Assembly (NCBI GenBank): GCA_025504975.1
Contig: JANUWI010000003.1
Coordinates: forward strand, 868,001-932,000
Direction of reading: 5' to 3'
DNA length: 64,000 nt
From: Plenodomus lindquistii
Lineage: Eukaryota; Ascomycota; Dothideomycetes; Pleosporales; Leptosphaeriaceae
Shown: positions 45,555-55,760 of the stretch, piece by piece
How the letters are laid out: every line of letters starts with the position of its first letter
Position numbering within the stretch: the first letter of the stretch is position 1
Notes under the pieces: model-generated
Told to the model about the DNA's origin: nothing
Databases searched by the model: none
The model's input: the letters and a program-made list of their open reading frames with translations, nothing else
Program-made: the position numbers and the translations under genes

Positions 45555-45645
45555 GACAACGTGCCAGAGTGGTTAATGGGTATGACTCGAACGACCTTGA
45601 TATCATATGTCTTCGGACGCGCAGGTTCGAATCCTGCCGTTGTCG
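45555..45645 (+). tRNA. tRNA-Ser(CGA) with a short intron
   Basis: The acceptor stem GACAACG pairs perfectly with CGTTGTC. The D arm has agtggttaat. The anticodon stem TATGA/TCATA encloses a loop with anticodon CGA followed by A. A class II variable arm (GTC-ttcg-GAC) and T arm GCAGG-TTCGAAT-CCTGC follow; the discriminator is G. Ser identity comes from the CGA anticodon, long variable arm and G discriminator. An intron of about 10 nt (approximately 45592-45601) sits one base 3' of the anticodon, the canonical place. Without it the loop is CTCGAAA, as expected. Internal A and B boxes (gtggttaatgg, ggttcgaatcc) are intact. Confidence 0.95.
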
Positions 45646-45654
45646 GAGCTTTCG

Positions 45655-45659
45655 TTTTT
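45655..45659 (+). terminator. RNA polymerase III T-run terminator
   Basis: Five consecutive T residues begin ten bases after the mature 3' end of the tRNA-Ser gene, the normal Pol III stop. Confidence 0.8.
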
Positions 45660-47935
45660 GGTGTAGAAAACGGGTGGCGAATTTTCGAGACACTGCTCAA
45701 TCGAGCACGAATAACTACTCTTTTTGCTCTTGAAGATAAGATGTTCAGTCATTAATAGGACAGGAAAAGGAGGGTAGACTGCATCTGTACTATATATTAC
45801 GTTTTGACTTAGCACTGGTGCTCTAGCTGCGCGCGGCGTGCATAAGTTGGATTGGTTCAAACCTGCATCGATATCACTTTTGCAACCGAATACTCTACAT
45901 ACCAGCAACTGTTAGAGGTTGATATATCATGTCAGCTTGAATTAGTGGGAATCTAGTAGGGACTCTTAGTTGGTTGACATGCCAAAGCTACGAACAACCA
46001 TGACTTCACCTCAGTGAACAGCGCGTCCATACATTGAAGTATCAAGTGATATATATAAGTCACGGAACCCGGCAGTGTCTTTTGCCATCCACATGCAATT
46101 CAACTACTCGAACTTCCAGTCCATGTCAAAACCTTGTGTGCAACGATGCTCTAACATTCTAATAGATCGTTCATGCGTACGATCAGATTACATGCAACAA
46201 CAACTCAAAGATCGTGAAAGTCTTTTATGGTACCATTATCGCGCTCGAAGTGTTCAGTGTGCGAAAGGTTGGGGTCTGACGGCCCCCCGCACATGCCCCG
46301 CGGCAGGCCCGAACTTCATTGCTTGGAATCAGCGACGCCTGCAACATCACGGTATGGCAGGCTACGAGTGTCATGACGGTCGCGATATCTTGATCCGCAA
46401 GCCCAAAATGTATGGCGGGAGAGATTCGTTCACGTATTGCTCGCTCTTCGACTTTGATTTATCTTGACTTCGCTATCGTGACTTACTTTCGTTCGCTCCG
46501 TTCTGCTTCCCAATTTCTGAAACATCTTCAGCCGTTACAGATGATTCCCTTCGCCTTGAGTGACTTTACTTCTACTAGCAGAAAGTTCACTTGTTACAGG
46601 TGTTAATACAGTGTTTTCATATGGTATGTCAGGCGGTCATCTCAAATTCTTGTTCTAACCCAAACGAATACACCACTTATTTTCCAAGACCACCACAACA
46701 GTCCAATAACGAAAGCGTCCACTGATACATGATATGTCTAGCCAGGTATATTTGTAGCTTTCGTCTTCTCCCGCCCGAGTACCGGTCTCCAACTCACCGC
46801 TGGTCCCACGCCTAGCATTGACGCCTCAAAATGCTGTAGTCACAACTCTCAGCGTCTTCTCGAGCCCCAAAGCAGTCGTTAAAAGAGCCCAAAGCTTCAC
46901 AAGCCAGAATTGATGCATATGTCTCGTTTTCTACATCAGGGGCCGCTGCCACTACAGTTGTCGCTGCCGCTACCGCGACATCATGGGGTCTCAAGGGCGC
47001 ATCTAAGACCCAGCTCCGCAGATTTGGGCGTCCTCACAGTACCATGGCAGGAGGCGGACACATCGAAGATAGTAATTCTAGCACCGAGGTAAACCAAGAA
47101 TAAAGAGAAGAAGGAGATGAGGAAGAGACAACAAGACCTCGCCGCCAATCATATATTAGTCCTTGATAGGTTACTACTATTGCCCTGCTCTCTCCTATCC
47201 CTTCACCACTCTTCCCCTTGCGCTTACCCTTTAACTCTCTACTAATGGGCATGAATATTAATGCACATGTCATAGACATGAGTATGATTAAGAATTAAGC
47301 GCGCAAATGTGCTCGGTAAAGGATCGTGATAAGAAAGTCTGGTGTGCAGGGCAAACCCCATGACAAGGGTTAAAATAAGAGAAAATTCTAGTTGCAGACC
47401 AGTTGAGGACGTATGTACCTAGTACCCAATGACGTGTCTATGCTTACGATGTGCACATGCAGCACCTATCCCTTTTTTCTTCATTTTTTCTATTTTCCGT
47501 CAACTGCCATATTGTTTCACGTGCGACGATTTGCTTGTGTCAACTAAGTGGCATACACCTGTTAGACTCGAGAGTCGCTCTTGCTAGAGCACGAATCGGA
47601 CAATCTGAACCCAACCATTTTAAGACGCGGACAACTTCACAACAATACGGCCTAGCGGATCCAAAAACTACATCAATGACCTTGATTGACTGTAACTAGG
47701 CAATTCCTTTGAATCGAAGATACAAAACAATTATCATACTTGATGTTCTCTTTACGACACACATACTTTCCGAAGAGAACAACGCACCTTCCTCTGATGC
47801 ACCTTCCATCAACACTGAGGGCACCCAACCGCCTTCCCATATCCTCTACACTTTCTATACACTTCCCCCTGCCCCCCTCTCTCTCGCTCCACATCCTCGA
47901 CGCTCCCTATATTGTTCCCTTTACGTACCGTCAAA
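45660..47935. other. Intergenic region, largely featureless
   Basis: About 2.3 kb. Short frames around 46075-46610 and 47451-47700 have no family resemblance. One minus-strand cysteine-containing frame at 46812 is listed separately with low confidence. Nothing else recognised. Confidence 0.45.
46812..47000 (-). pseudogene. Possible 3' exon or remnant of a small cysteine-containing protein gene
   Basis: The minus-strand frame reads VAVAAATTVVAAAPDVENET, then YASILACEALGSFNDCFGAR, then CDYSILRRQC and a stop. Composition and spacing of four cysteines in the last ~35 residues look protein-like, as in the C-terminus of a small secreted protein. No upstream exon or signal peptide could be connected. 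Family not recognised. It may be chance. Confidence 0.25.
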
Positions 47936-48295
47936 ATGGGAAGGCCCCCAAAGCTGCCTCGTGTCGCTGCTCCTGACCAGTCACGGATTACAACGTTCTT
48001 CTCCAAGGCCGGCCAACTACCAGTACCACCACCCCTCGTCTCTAACGACAAGCCTGAGTCTCGCCACACGGATACCAGCGATGAAGACAATGAGATGCAG
48101 AGCAGAGGCCGCGCCGGGCGGAAGCGCCATACAATCAGCGATGAAGACGACGAGAAGATACCGAGCAGAGGCTGGAGGAGGAAGGAGCGCCATACAACCA
48201 GTGATGATGATGAGGAGATTCTGATCCCGGGCCAAGCGAGAGAGCAGGATCACGCCAGCAGTGACGACGATAGGGAGATTCAGATCACGAGCTAG
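47936..48295 (+). CDS. PIP-box and acidic/basic-repeat protein (first ORF of an in-frame pair)
   Basis: ATG 47936 opens a 119-codon frame. The N-terminus MGRPPKLPR is AT-hook-like. Residues 18-25, QSRITTFF, match the PCNA-interacting-peptide consensus (Q-x-x-I/L/M-x-x-F-F) exactly. Three imperfect ~20-residue repeats follow (basic part, then HT-x-SD-acidic, for example RKRHTISDEDDE and KERHTTSDDDEE). The frame ends at TAG 48293. Beyond that stop the same frame stays open for 69 bases, continues a fourth repeat (ARRHRQTTSD), and joins the ORF at 48365. The stop sits where the previous repeat has Gln, so it may be CAG mutated to TAG. No known family recognised. Confidence 0.5.
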   Translation: MGRPPKLPRVAAPDQSRITTFFSKAGQLPVPPPLVSNDKPESRHTDTSDEDNEMQSRGRAGRKRHTISDEDDEKIPSRGWRRKERHTTSDDDEEILIPGQAREQDHASSDDDREIQITS

Positions 48296-48364
48296 GCAAG
48301 ACGGCACCGCCAGACTACAAGTGACGTTTACACCTCTTCCGCACATACCTTTTGGTTCTGCAAG

Positions 48365-48880
48365 ATGGGCAATAGCAGGCCTAGGTCACCAAAGCGGCCT
48401 CGTATGACCAGCGGGCTTCACCAGCCACAAAAGACATCCTTCTTTGGCCCAGCCAAAGCTCACCAAGCCGCACACGACAATGCCTTCGACCGCAATATAG
48501 CAGAAGCAAGGCGGCTTTCATTGCTAGGTACTACTGCCCCTTCCTCTCAATTTGGCACATCTCACCCTGCCCGCAACCCTAATGCTGAAGGGGAGGACGC
48601 TGAGGAGGACGCTGAGGAGGAGGACCCAGATGATATGCCGCGCCGGGGGCCAGGAAGGAAACGCGGCAAAGCAACAACTGTGGAGGCTGAGCAGGACGAC
48701 GCTGAAGAAGACGCTGAGGAGGACGCTGAAGAGGGGGGTTCGCAAGACTCGCCACACCGAGGTCCAGCAAAGAGACGTGGCAAAGCAACAATTACAGAGG
48801 CGGAGACAACAGCTAGCAACAATCCCTACGGGCACTGGGGCAGGGGTTTTCCCGCTCTAGCGCAGTTAATTTTAGCTTAG
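48365..48880 (+). CDS. PIP-like and AT-hook-like repeat protein (second ORF of the in-frame pair)
   Basis: A 171-codon frame from ATG 48365, in the same frame as the ORF at 47936. The N-terminus is basic (PRSPKRPRM) and is followed by QPQKTSFFGPAK, a near-PIP motif with Lys in the usual aliphatic position. Then come two ~38-residue repeats, each an acidic DAEEDAEE run followed by a basic RRGPGRKRGKAT or HRGPAKRRGKAT block, similar to AT-hooks. The C-terminus is short and hydrophobic (GFPALAQLILA). The gene ends ten bases before the AT-rich block. It may be an independent paralog-like gene, or the second half of one longer gene broken at TAG 48293. Nuclear DNA-associated function is inferred from motifs only. 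Confidence 0.5.
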   Translation: MGNSRPRSPKRPRMTSGLHQPQKTSFFGPAKAHQAAHDNAFDRNIAEARRLSLLGTTAPSSQFGTSHPARNPNAEGEDAEEDAEEEDPDDMPRRGPGRKRGKATTVEAEQDDAEEDAEEDAEEGGSQDSPHRGPAKRRGKATITEAETTASNNPYGHWGRGFPALAQLILA

Positions 48881-48910
48881 AATAGAAAGAACCCTTTCTA
48901 TTAATCGTAC

Positions 48911-49080
48911 GTAGTGCTTAGCTAAAGCTATACCTACTTAATATTAGAATTCTCTATAAAGCTCCTCTATTTATACCTATGTAATTCTATGTTATAAACG
49001 TATATATAGTATAACCTCTTTCTAGCTAGTAATATAAAAATTTGTTTTCTAATTATTTCTAAATATCTATTTTTAGAATA
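48911..49080 (+). repeat. LTR-like repeat, copy A
   Basis: Begins gtagtgcttagctaa, contains ctctataaagctcctct and ctagctagtaatata, and ends ctatttttagaata. It aligns over its length with copies at 51375-51542 and 59715-59882. It is followed by gttataaatctaaagc, similar to the sequence after copy B, so it carries the same 5'-LTR-to-internal junction. It marks the left edge of the AT-rich block, with ordinary sequence directly upstream. Confidence 0.75.
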
Positions 49081-49370
49081 GTTATAAATCTAAAGCTTTT
49101 TATAATTTTTAATTTATTTTACTATTATTTACTAAAAAGGTCTTAAATTAGTTATTTAAAAACTTATTTTTTTTACTAATATTTTAATTGTATCTATTAC
49201 TATTCTAATTAAAGCTATTAAAGTTATATAAAAGAGTTATTAAAATTAGTAATATACTATAGTAGTATTAGTATTTTTAGTATTATATAATATAAATATT
49301 ATAAAGTTATAATATTTATACTTTATATATAGTTAATAAAAATATTTATATAAATAAATTATTCTAATAT

Positions 49371-49505
49371 ATTCTACTACTAAGCTAGCTACACTACTAA
49401 GCTAGCTACTTATTTTTAGTATTATAAATACTATATTTTTACTTATTATTATTATTACTATTAATATCTAACTTTACTACTATAAAGTTTATATCTAATT
49501 TTAAA
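49371..49505 (-). mobile_element. Truncated end of a pogo/Fot1-like transposon
   Basis: attctactactaagctagct and the following ~100 bases match, in inverted orientation, the right terminal region of the pogo-like element at 53916-55760, including tagtattataaatactata and the TTATTATTATTATTACTATTAATA run. The match stops near 49505, where the long inverted repeat begins. Only one end is present. Confidence 0.7.
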
Positions 49506-51373
49506 GTTATAATAGTTTAAAAATATAAAGTACTAAAAAGCATCTAAATTAGCTTAAAAGTATATAGAAGTACGCGTAAATTAAAAAACTAAATAAATTA
49601 TATTTTTATAAATTTTATATAAAAAAATAAAAAAATTATATTTTTATAGTTCTATTAAAAAAGTAAGCTATCTAAAGTAGAATTTAGTAGTAGTTCTAGA
49701 CTTTTATAGAGTTTTTTTATTTCTTTTACTATATTAGTATATAGGTAATAGTAAAGTAGAGATTTTTATAAAATCTAGACTAGATATAATATAGAGGTAG
49801 TTTAGGTAGAAATTAGTATAGTTTTCTATTTTTAATAAATTTATATAAAAAAAAATAGAAATAGCTTATAAAAAAGCTTCTATAGCTAAAAGTTATTATT
49901 ATAATAGAATATAGCTTTATTACATTACTTTTTACTTTAAATTAAATAGTTCTATATCTAAGTGTTCTCTATATAACCTCTATATAAAGTCTATTCTAGA
50001 ATTATTATTTTATTAAAATAAATATAACTTTCTATTTACTATTTATTAATAATTATTATAATAACTACTAAATCTAGTAGTTACTCTAGTAAAATATAAT
50101 AATTTTTTAAATATTATAATTTTTTTTTACTTTTTATACTTTATATTTTTATTATATATACTCTATTACTATTTATTATTACCTCTAATACTAATACTAA
50201 ATAGCTTTTATAAAAATATCTATTTTTATACCTCTAAGTATATATTTTTTAGTCTATTAGATTTTTTATTTACGTTTTATCTAGGCCTAGTTTTATAGTA
50301 AATTTAACTTTATATATTTATTTAAATTAGTAGATTTAAAAAAGTATACTTATTATACACTTCTAAATAAAAAGTATAAACTAGTAAATAGCTATTTTTA
50401 TTTACTAGTTTAGAGCTTTTTCTAACTTTTTTAAGTGCCTATATATATAGAACTAGAATATAACTAAATTATAGTAGTACTTTATAATTTTAAAAGCTTT
50501 ACTACGCAGGCTATACTAGCTAATAAAAATAAAATAAAAAAGTTTAAAACTAAGCTAGTAAATATAAAAGCTATAGCTAGCTTAGCTATAAAAATATTAG
50601 TTTTTATAGTATAAATAGTAATTATATAAATTACTAGCTTTAATATAACTAATATAATACTAGTAAACTACTATATATAATAGAAAAAGTTTTAAAATTT
50701 ATATAAAAAGGTTTTAGACTTATACTAGAAAATATAGCTTTTCTAGAAAAATATAATAGCTTTAGCTACTACTTTTTCTAAAAAAGCTTTAAATTTTTCT
50801 AGTAGTAAAAAAAAACGTAGGCCTATTTATAAGCCTAATAGAAAGTTTTTAAAGTATAAAAATACTAAAAACTTTAAATTAAATAAAATATATAACGCCT
50901 TTAATAGTAAAATAAAAGTTAAAAAGTTATAGTAGTAAATATTACATGTATATAGTTATAATAAAGCTATATTCTATTATAATAATAACCTTTAGCTATA
51001 GAAGCCTTTTTATAAGCTATTTCTATCTTTCTCTATATAAGTTTATTAAAAATAGAAGACTATACTAACTTCTACTTAAACTACCTCTATACTATACCTA
51101 GTCTAGATTCTATAAAAATCTCTACTCTATTATTACCTACGTACTAATATAGTAGAGGAAAAGAGAGAACTCTATAAAAGTCTAGAACTACTACTAAGCT
51201 TTACTTTATATAGCTTACTTTTTTAATAAAACTATAGAAATATAACTTTTTTATTTTTTTATATAAAGCTTATAAAAATATAATTTATTTAGCTTTTTAA
51301 TCTACGTATATTTCTATATGCCTTTAAACTAATTTAGACGCTTTTTAGCACTTTATATTCTTAAGCTATTATA
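49505..51373. mobile_element. Long-inverted-repeat element (arms about 420 bp)
   Basis: The left arm (about 49505-49925) and right arm (about 50950-51373) are inverted copies of each other. Examples are aaatataaagtactaaaaag against its inverted match near 51340-51360, and cttctatagctaaaagttat against its match near 50985-51005. About 1 kb of unique AT-rich DNA lies between them. The right arm abuts LTR copy B and the left arm abuts the pogo fragment. It could be a DNA transposon with long terminal repeats, or two head-to-head fragments. No conserved transposase domain could be read with confidence, though a basic stretch near 50790-50830 is protein-like. Confidence 0.7.
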
Positions 51374-51374
51374 A

Positions 51375-51542
51375 TAGTACTTAGTTAATACTATATTTAT
51401 TTAATTTTAGAATTTTTTATAAAGCTCCTCTACTTCTACCTACGTAATTTTATGTAGTAAAAGTATATATAGTATAATCTCTTTCTAGCTAGTAATATAA
51501 TAATCTATTTTCTAATTATTTCTAAATACCTATTTCTATAAT
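51375..51542 (+). repeat. LTR-like repeat, copy B (5' LTR of the copia element)
   Basis: 168 bp starting tagtacttagtt and ending tatttctataata; same length as copy C at 59715-59882 and highly similar. Contains a TATA-like tctataaagc and the ctttctagctagtaatataa segment. It is followed by gttataagcctagaagcgc, a plausible remnant of a tRNA primer-binding site. Confidence 0.8.
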
Positions 51543-53915
51543 AGTTATAAGCCTAGAAGCGCTTTTTTATTTTTAATTTATTTTTCTATTTTTTAATAGA
51601 AGCGCTTTAAAATAGGTGTTTAGACGCTCTAATTATTACTAATACTCTAATTTTAATAATTACTACTATAATAGCTACTATATATTTTTTTAATAATCTA
51701 GCTAACTAGTCTAACTAGTTTCTATAGTACTAGCTATTTACTATAAATTAAAGTATTTAGTAATACTATAATTCTAATAAAAAGTTTATTACTACTTTTT
51801 ATAATAACTAACCTAATAAGCTAGATTTTTTAACTAAAAATAATATTAAACTATTTAAAATTAAAGTAGCCTAGTATAAAATCTATAAAAGCTAGTAGTT
51901 TATTAAAAGTAAAAAGTTTAAAGCTATATAGAAATAGATTAATACTATAGTTAAATTTAATTTTTTTTAACTATATTTTTTTAATATTATTATAACTAAA
52001 ACTATTACTCTATAGACTTTTATAAAAGTATTTAAAAAAGAATTAGCTCTAAATAAAAATAGTATAAAAAACTAGGTATAGGCTAAATACTAAACTTATT
52101 TATAGAAAGTTTATACTACTAATAACGTAAGCTACTAGTAGTAAAAGTAAACGCTTTTTTATAAAAAAGCTAAAGCGTATAAGTTTAATAAAGTAAAAAA
52201 ATAGATTACTATCTATAACTATTTAAATATTTTTATACTAAAGTTTTTATCTAACTAGATAAAATTTATATACTAAAAGATTATTAAAAATAAAGTACTA
52301 GAGCGTACTACTAGCATTTTAATATTTAAATAGATTAGCTATATTTACTCTAAGTTACTCTACTAATATATACTATATACTAGAAATAAATAAAAAAAAT
52401 TTTTTTTTACTATAAATATAGATAATAGTTTAATAGAAGCTTTAGAATTAGCTATATATCTCTATAATAGAGATTATAAATAGAGTCTAAAAAATTACTA
52501 CTAAATAAAAGCTACGCTTACTAATAAACTATATAAAAAAAAAAAAAAAAAAAGCTATTAGCCTATTTTAATAAACTATAATTTAAATTTTTTAAAAAAG
52601 TAGTAAAGGCTAAAAGCTCTACTAATAAATAGAATAGAAAAGCTAAAAATAAAGAATCTAGAAGCTTCTCTAGAGTAATTTCGGCTATTTTTATTAATCT
52701 ATAACTAAATAGCTTTATAATAATATATAGAGTATATAGTACTATAGATTTTAATATTTACTTACTATTTAAAAGTATAATTTTAGATAATAAAAGTGCT
52801 TTTTATTTAGTTAATTTAATTAATTATTTTAAGCTAGGCACTTTTAAAAAAAGTAAAAAAATCTCTATAGTAAAAATAGGCACCTAGTTCTTCTAAATCT
52901 CTAGAATAAGTATTTAAATAATAAAAAATATTTTTATAGAAGCACGTAGAAAGCGTATAGAGGACTTAGTACTACTTAATATAGTAGTAGTAGAAAAATT
53001 CTATATTAATATTATATTAGAAGCTCTATTTTAAAGTAAAAAAGCGTAGTATTTTAGACTAGACGTAATACTATAATATAGTAGTTATAAAAAAAGCGTT
53101 ATATTAGCCTAGTTAATATATAAATAAAATTTAACTTTTATAGAATATAAGCCTATTACTATTTACTTTTTAGCTATAAATATAATTTTAGCTTTAATAA
53201 AAAAATCTTTTACTATCTACCTATATTTTAATTTAGAGGAGCTTTAGTATACTAGATCTAGCTATTTTAGCCTAGAGGCGCTCTAAGTATTTATAAAGCA
53301 CGCTAGAGGTATATAGATAAATAGTATTTTATAGAAAAAGTATAAATACTACGCTATAATTTACGCTAGCTAAATTATTTTATAAAAGCTTTAAAAATAG
53401 CCTGTTTAGCTATATTAAAGAGTATTATAGAATCTTTTTAATATACTATAGAGAAGCTCTAAAAAATAGTAGATACTTATTATTAAAAATAATTATAGTA
53501 GTAAACTTTATACCTATAGCTTTATAAAAAAAAAGTAAAAATTTTTTTTAGTATTTTTAAAATATTCTAGAGTATAATCTATATCTAGTATAAGCTTAAA
53601 ATCTATATTATTATATAAAATAATAACGCAGTAATACTTCTCTAGCGTAAATTATTAGATTTTAAAATATAGATAGAAAATATAAGTATTAAAAGTAAAA
53701 GCTTACTTTTTTACACCTATAAACTAAATAGTAGGCTAGAAAAAGTAAATAAAAAAATTATTATAAAGTAAATTAAAATAAAAATTACTACTAACTTACC
53801 TAAAATGTTATAGCTTTATATTATTAAAATAGTAATATAGCTATATAATATAAACCTATTTTAAACTTAGAATATATAGTTTTTAAATAAAACGCTTTTT
53901 TAATAGTTTTAGAGG

Positions 53916-55760
53916 TAATATATTCTACTAGTAAGCTAGTTAACCTAGTAAGCTAGTTAAAATCTACTAAGCTTTATACTTATTCTATCGCTCTACTATA
54001 GACTAATAACGTTACAAGCTACTAATATAGAATAAAAAGAGAATATAGCTTACTATCTAAGTCTATAAAGCTAGCTAATTTAAAAGCTATTAAACTATAG
54101 CTATAGCTTTTAGCGTTAATTAACGCAGGCTTTTTAAATAGATTAATAGAAGTACTTTATACTTCTAAATTTAATCTAACTACTAGAAACTTACTACTAC
54201 TAAAAAGTAGATAATTATCTAATATATTTTTAACTTTAATTTATAAAAATTTACTCTCTAGCTATATAAAGTAAAAGATATAGCTAATAAAATACTAGAA
54301 GTATATAATAGAACACTAGTAGGTAAGTACTAGGCTAAACGCTTTATAACGCGCTCTAGTAAACTTAAAATAGCTTTTAATTAAATAAAAAATAAATAGA
54401 GAATAAAATAGAAGAATCTAGAGATTATTAGCGCGTAGTTTAAATTTATAAATAAAATAAAAGCTAAATACAGTATCTAGAATAATAATATCTATAACTT
54501 TAATAAAACTAGCTTCTAGATAGGTGTAATTAAGTCTATAAAAGTTATTATAAACTTTAAAAAACATAATTAGCTAGACTTTATTTAGCTAGGTAATTAT
54601 AAGTAAGTTACTATTATCTAAAGTATATATACTTTAGAGGATATAACTCTACTTTTTATTATCTATAAAAAACGTGTATATATCTCTATATAGTATAAAA
54701 AAGCTAGTATTATCTATAACTAGAAACTTTTAGTCTCTAAAAATAGTTAAATAAATAACGCGTTTAGACTAGAGTAGTTAAAGCACTTTACGCGTATATA
54801 AAAGTGTAAAAAGTAGAGGTATACTAGTTACTAATTTTAGATAGCTATAAAAGCTACTATAACTAAAAGTTTAAAAACTACTATATAGAGAATAAAATTC
54901 TAATACTCTATATACCTTTTTATATATTCTATATTTTTTAGCTATTTAATATAGTATGTTTTTTACTATTAAAGCGTAAGTATTTCTAGTATATATAAAA
55001 CTTAGCACGCTAACACGTTTTTTATATTAATAAAAAAGGCTTTTTTCTAGCTTTTAAAAACGCGTTTTTTAACGTGTTTATAGTTAATAACTATTAAAAA
55101 GCTTTTAAAGTATTAGAGCTAGTCTTTACTAACGCGTAGGTAGTATTAAATTACTTTAAAGTATAGTTATATAATTTACTTTAACCTTCCCTTCTAGTAA
55201 ATCTATAGTAATTAAAGACTTTAAATAATACTTATAAATTTAGGTTTTAGTTAAAGTTTATACGTAAGTTTTTTATTTAGTTATTTATAACTATATAAAC
55301 TAGCTTTTTATAGTTTATAAAAAAAGCTAAACTAATACTATACTAAAACGCTTTTTTTTAAGCCTATAACTATAAGTTTAAAGAGCAATTAGCAGAGATA
55401 ATAAGAAAAAAAAGGTATAAAAAAAATCTAGTAAAAAAGTATTTTTAAGTATAGTACTAGATTATAGGCTACTATAGCTTTAACTATAGCGTTTACTCTA
55501 TTAAAATATACGTGTAGTAGTAGTAGTTAAATACTTATTTAACTAGATATCTAATACTATAGTAATTATAAAAGGACTAGGTATAACACTTATACGTGCT
55601 AGAAAAGTTTAGAAAGTACTTTTAAATCTAATATAAGCTCTATAGTAGTAAAGTCTAACATTAATAGTAATAATAATAATAATTAAAGATATAGTATTTA
55701 TAATACTAAGCTATTTTAACTAGCTTACTAGGTTAACTAGCTTGCTAGTAGAATATATTA
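53916..55760 (+). mobile_element. pogo/Fot1-like DNA transposon nested in the copia integrase
   Basis: About 1.85 kb bounded by inverted repeats of roughly 45 bp; the left end reads taatatattctactagtaag and the right end is its inverted match. Each repeat contains an internal duplication (agtaagctagtta twice). Read through stops, the + strand gives an N-terminal helix-turn-helix-like region (54060-54240). A pogo/Fot1 DDE segment follows, recognisable by NNIYNFNKTSF near 54485-54515 and the following IKSIKVI. Sequence before and after the element joins as continuous copia integrase, which shows insertion into that element. Target duplication is probably TA. Confidence 0.8.
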
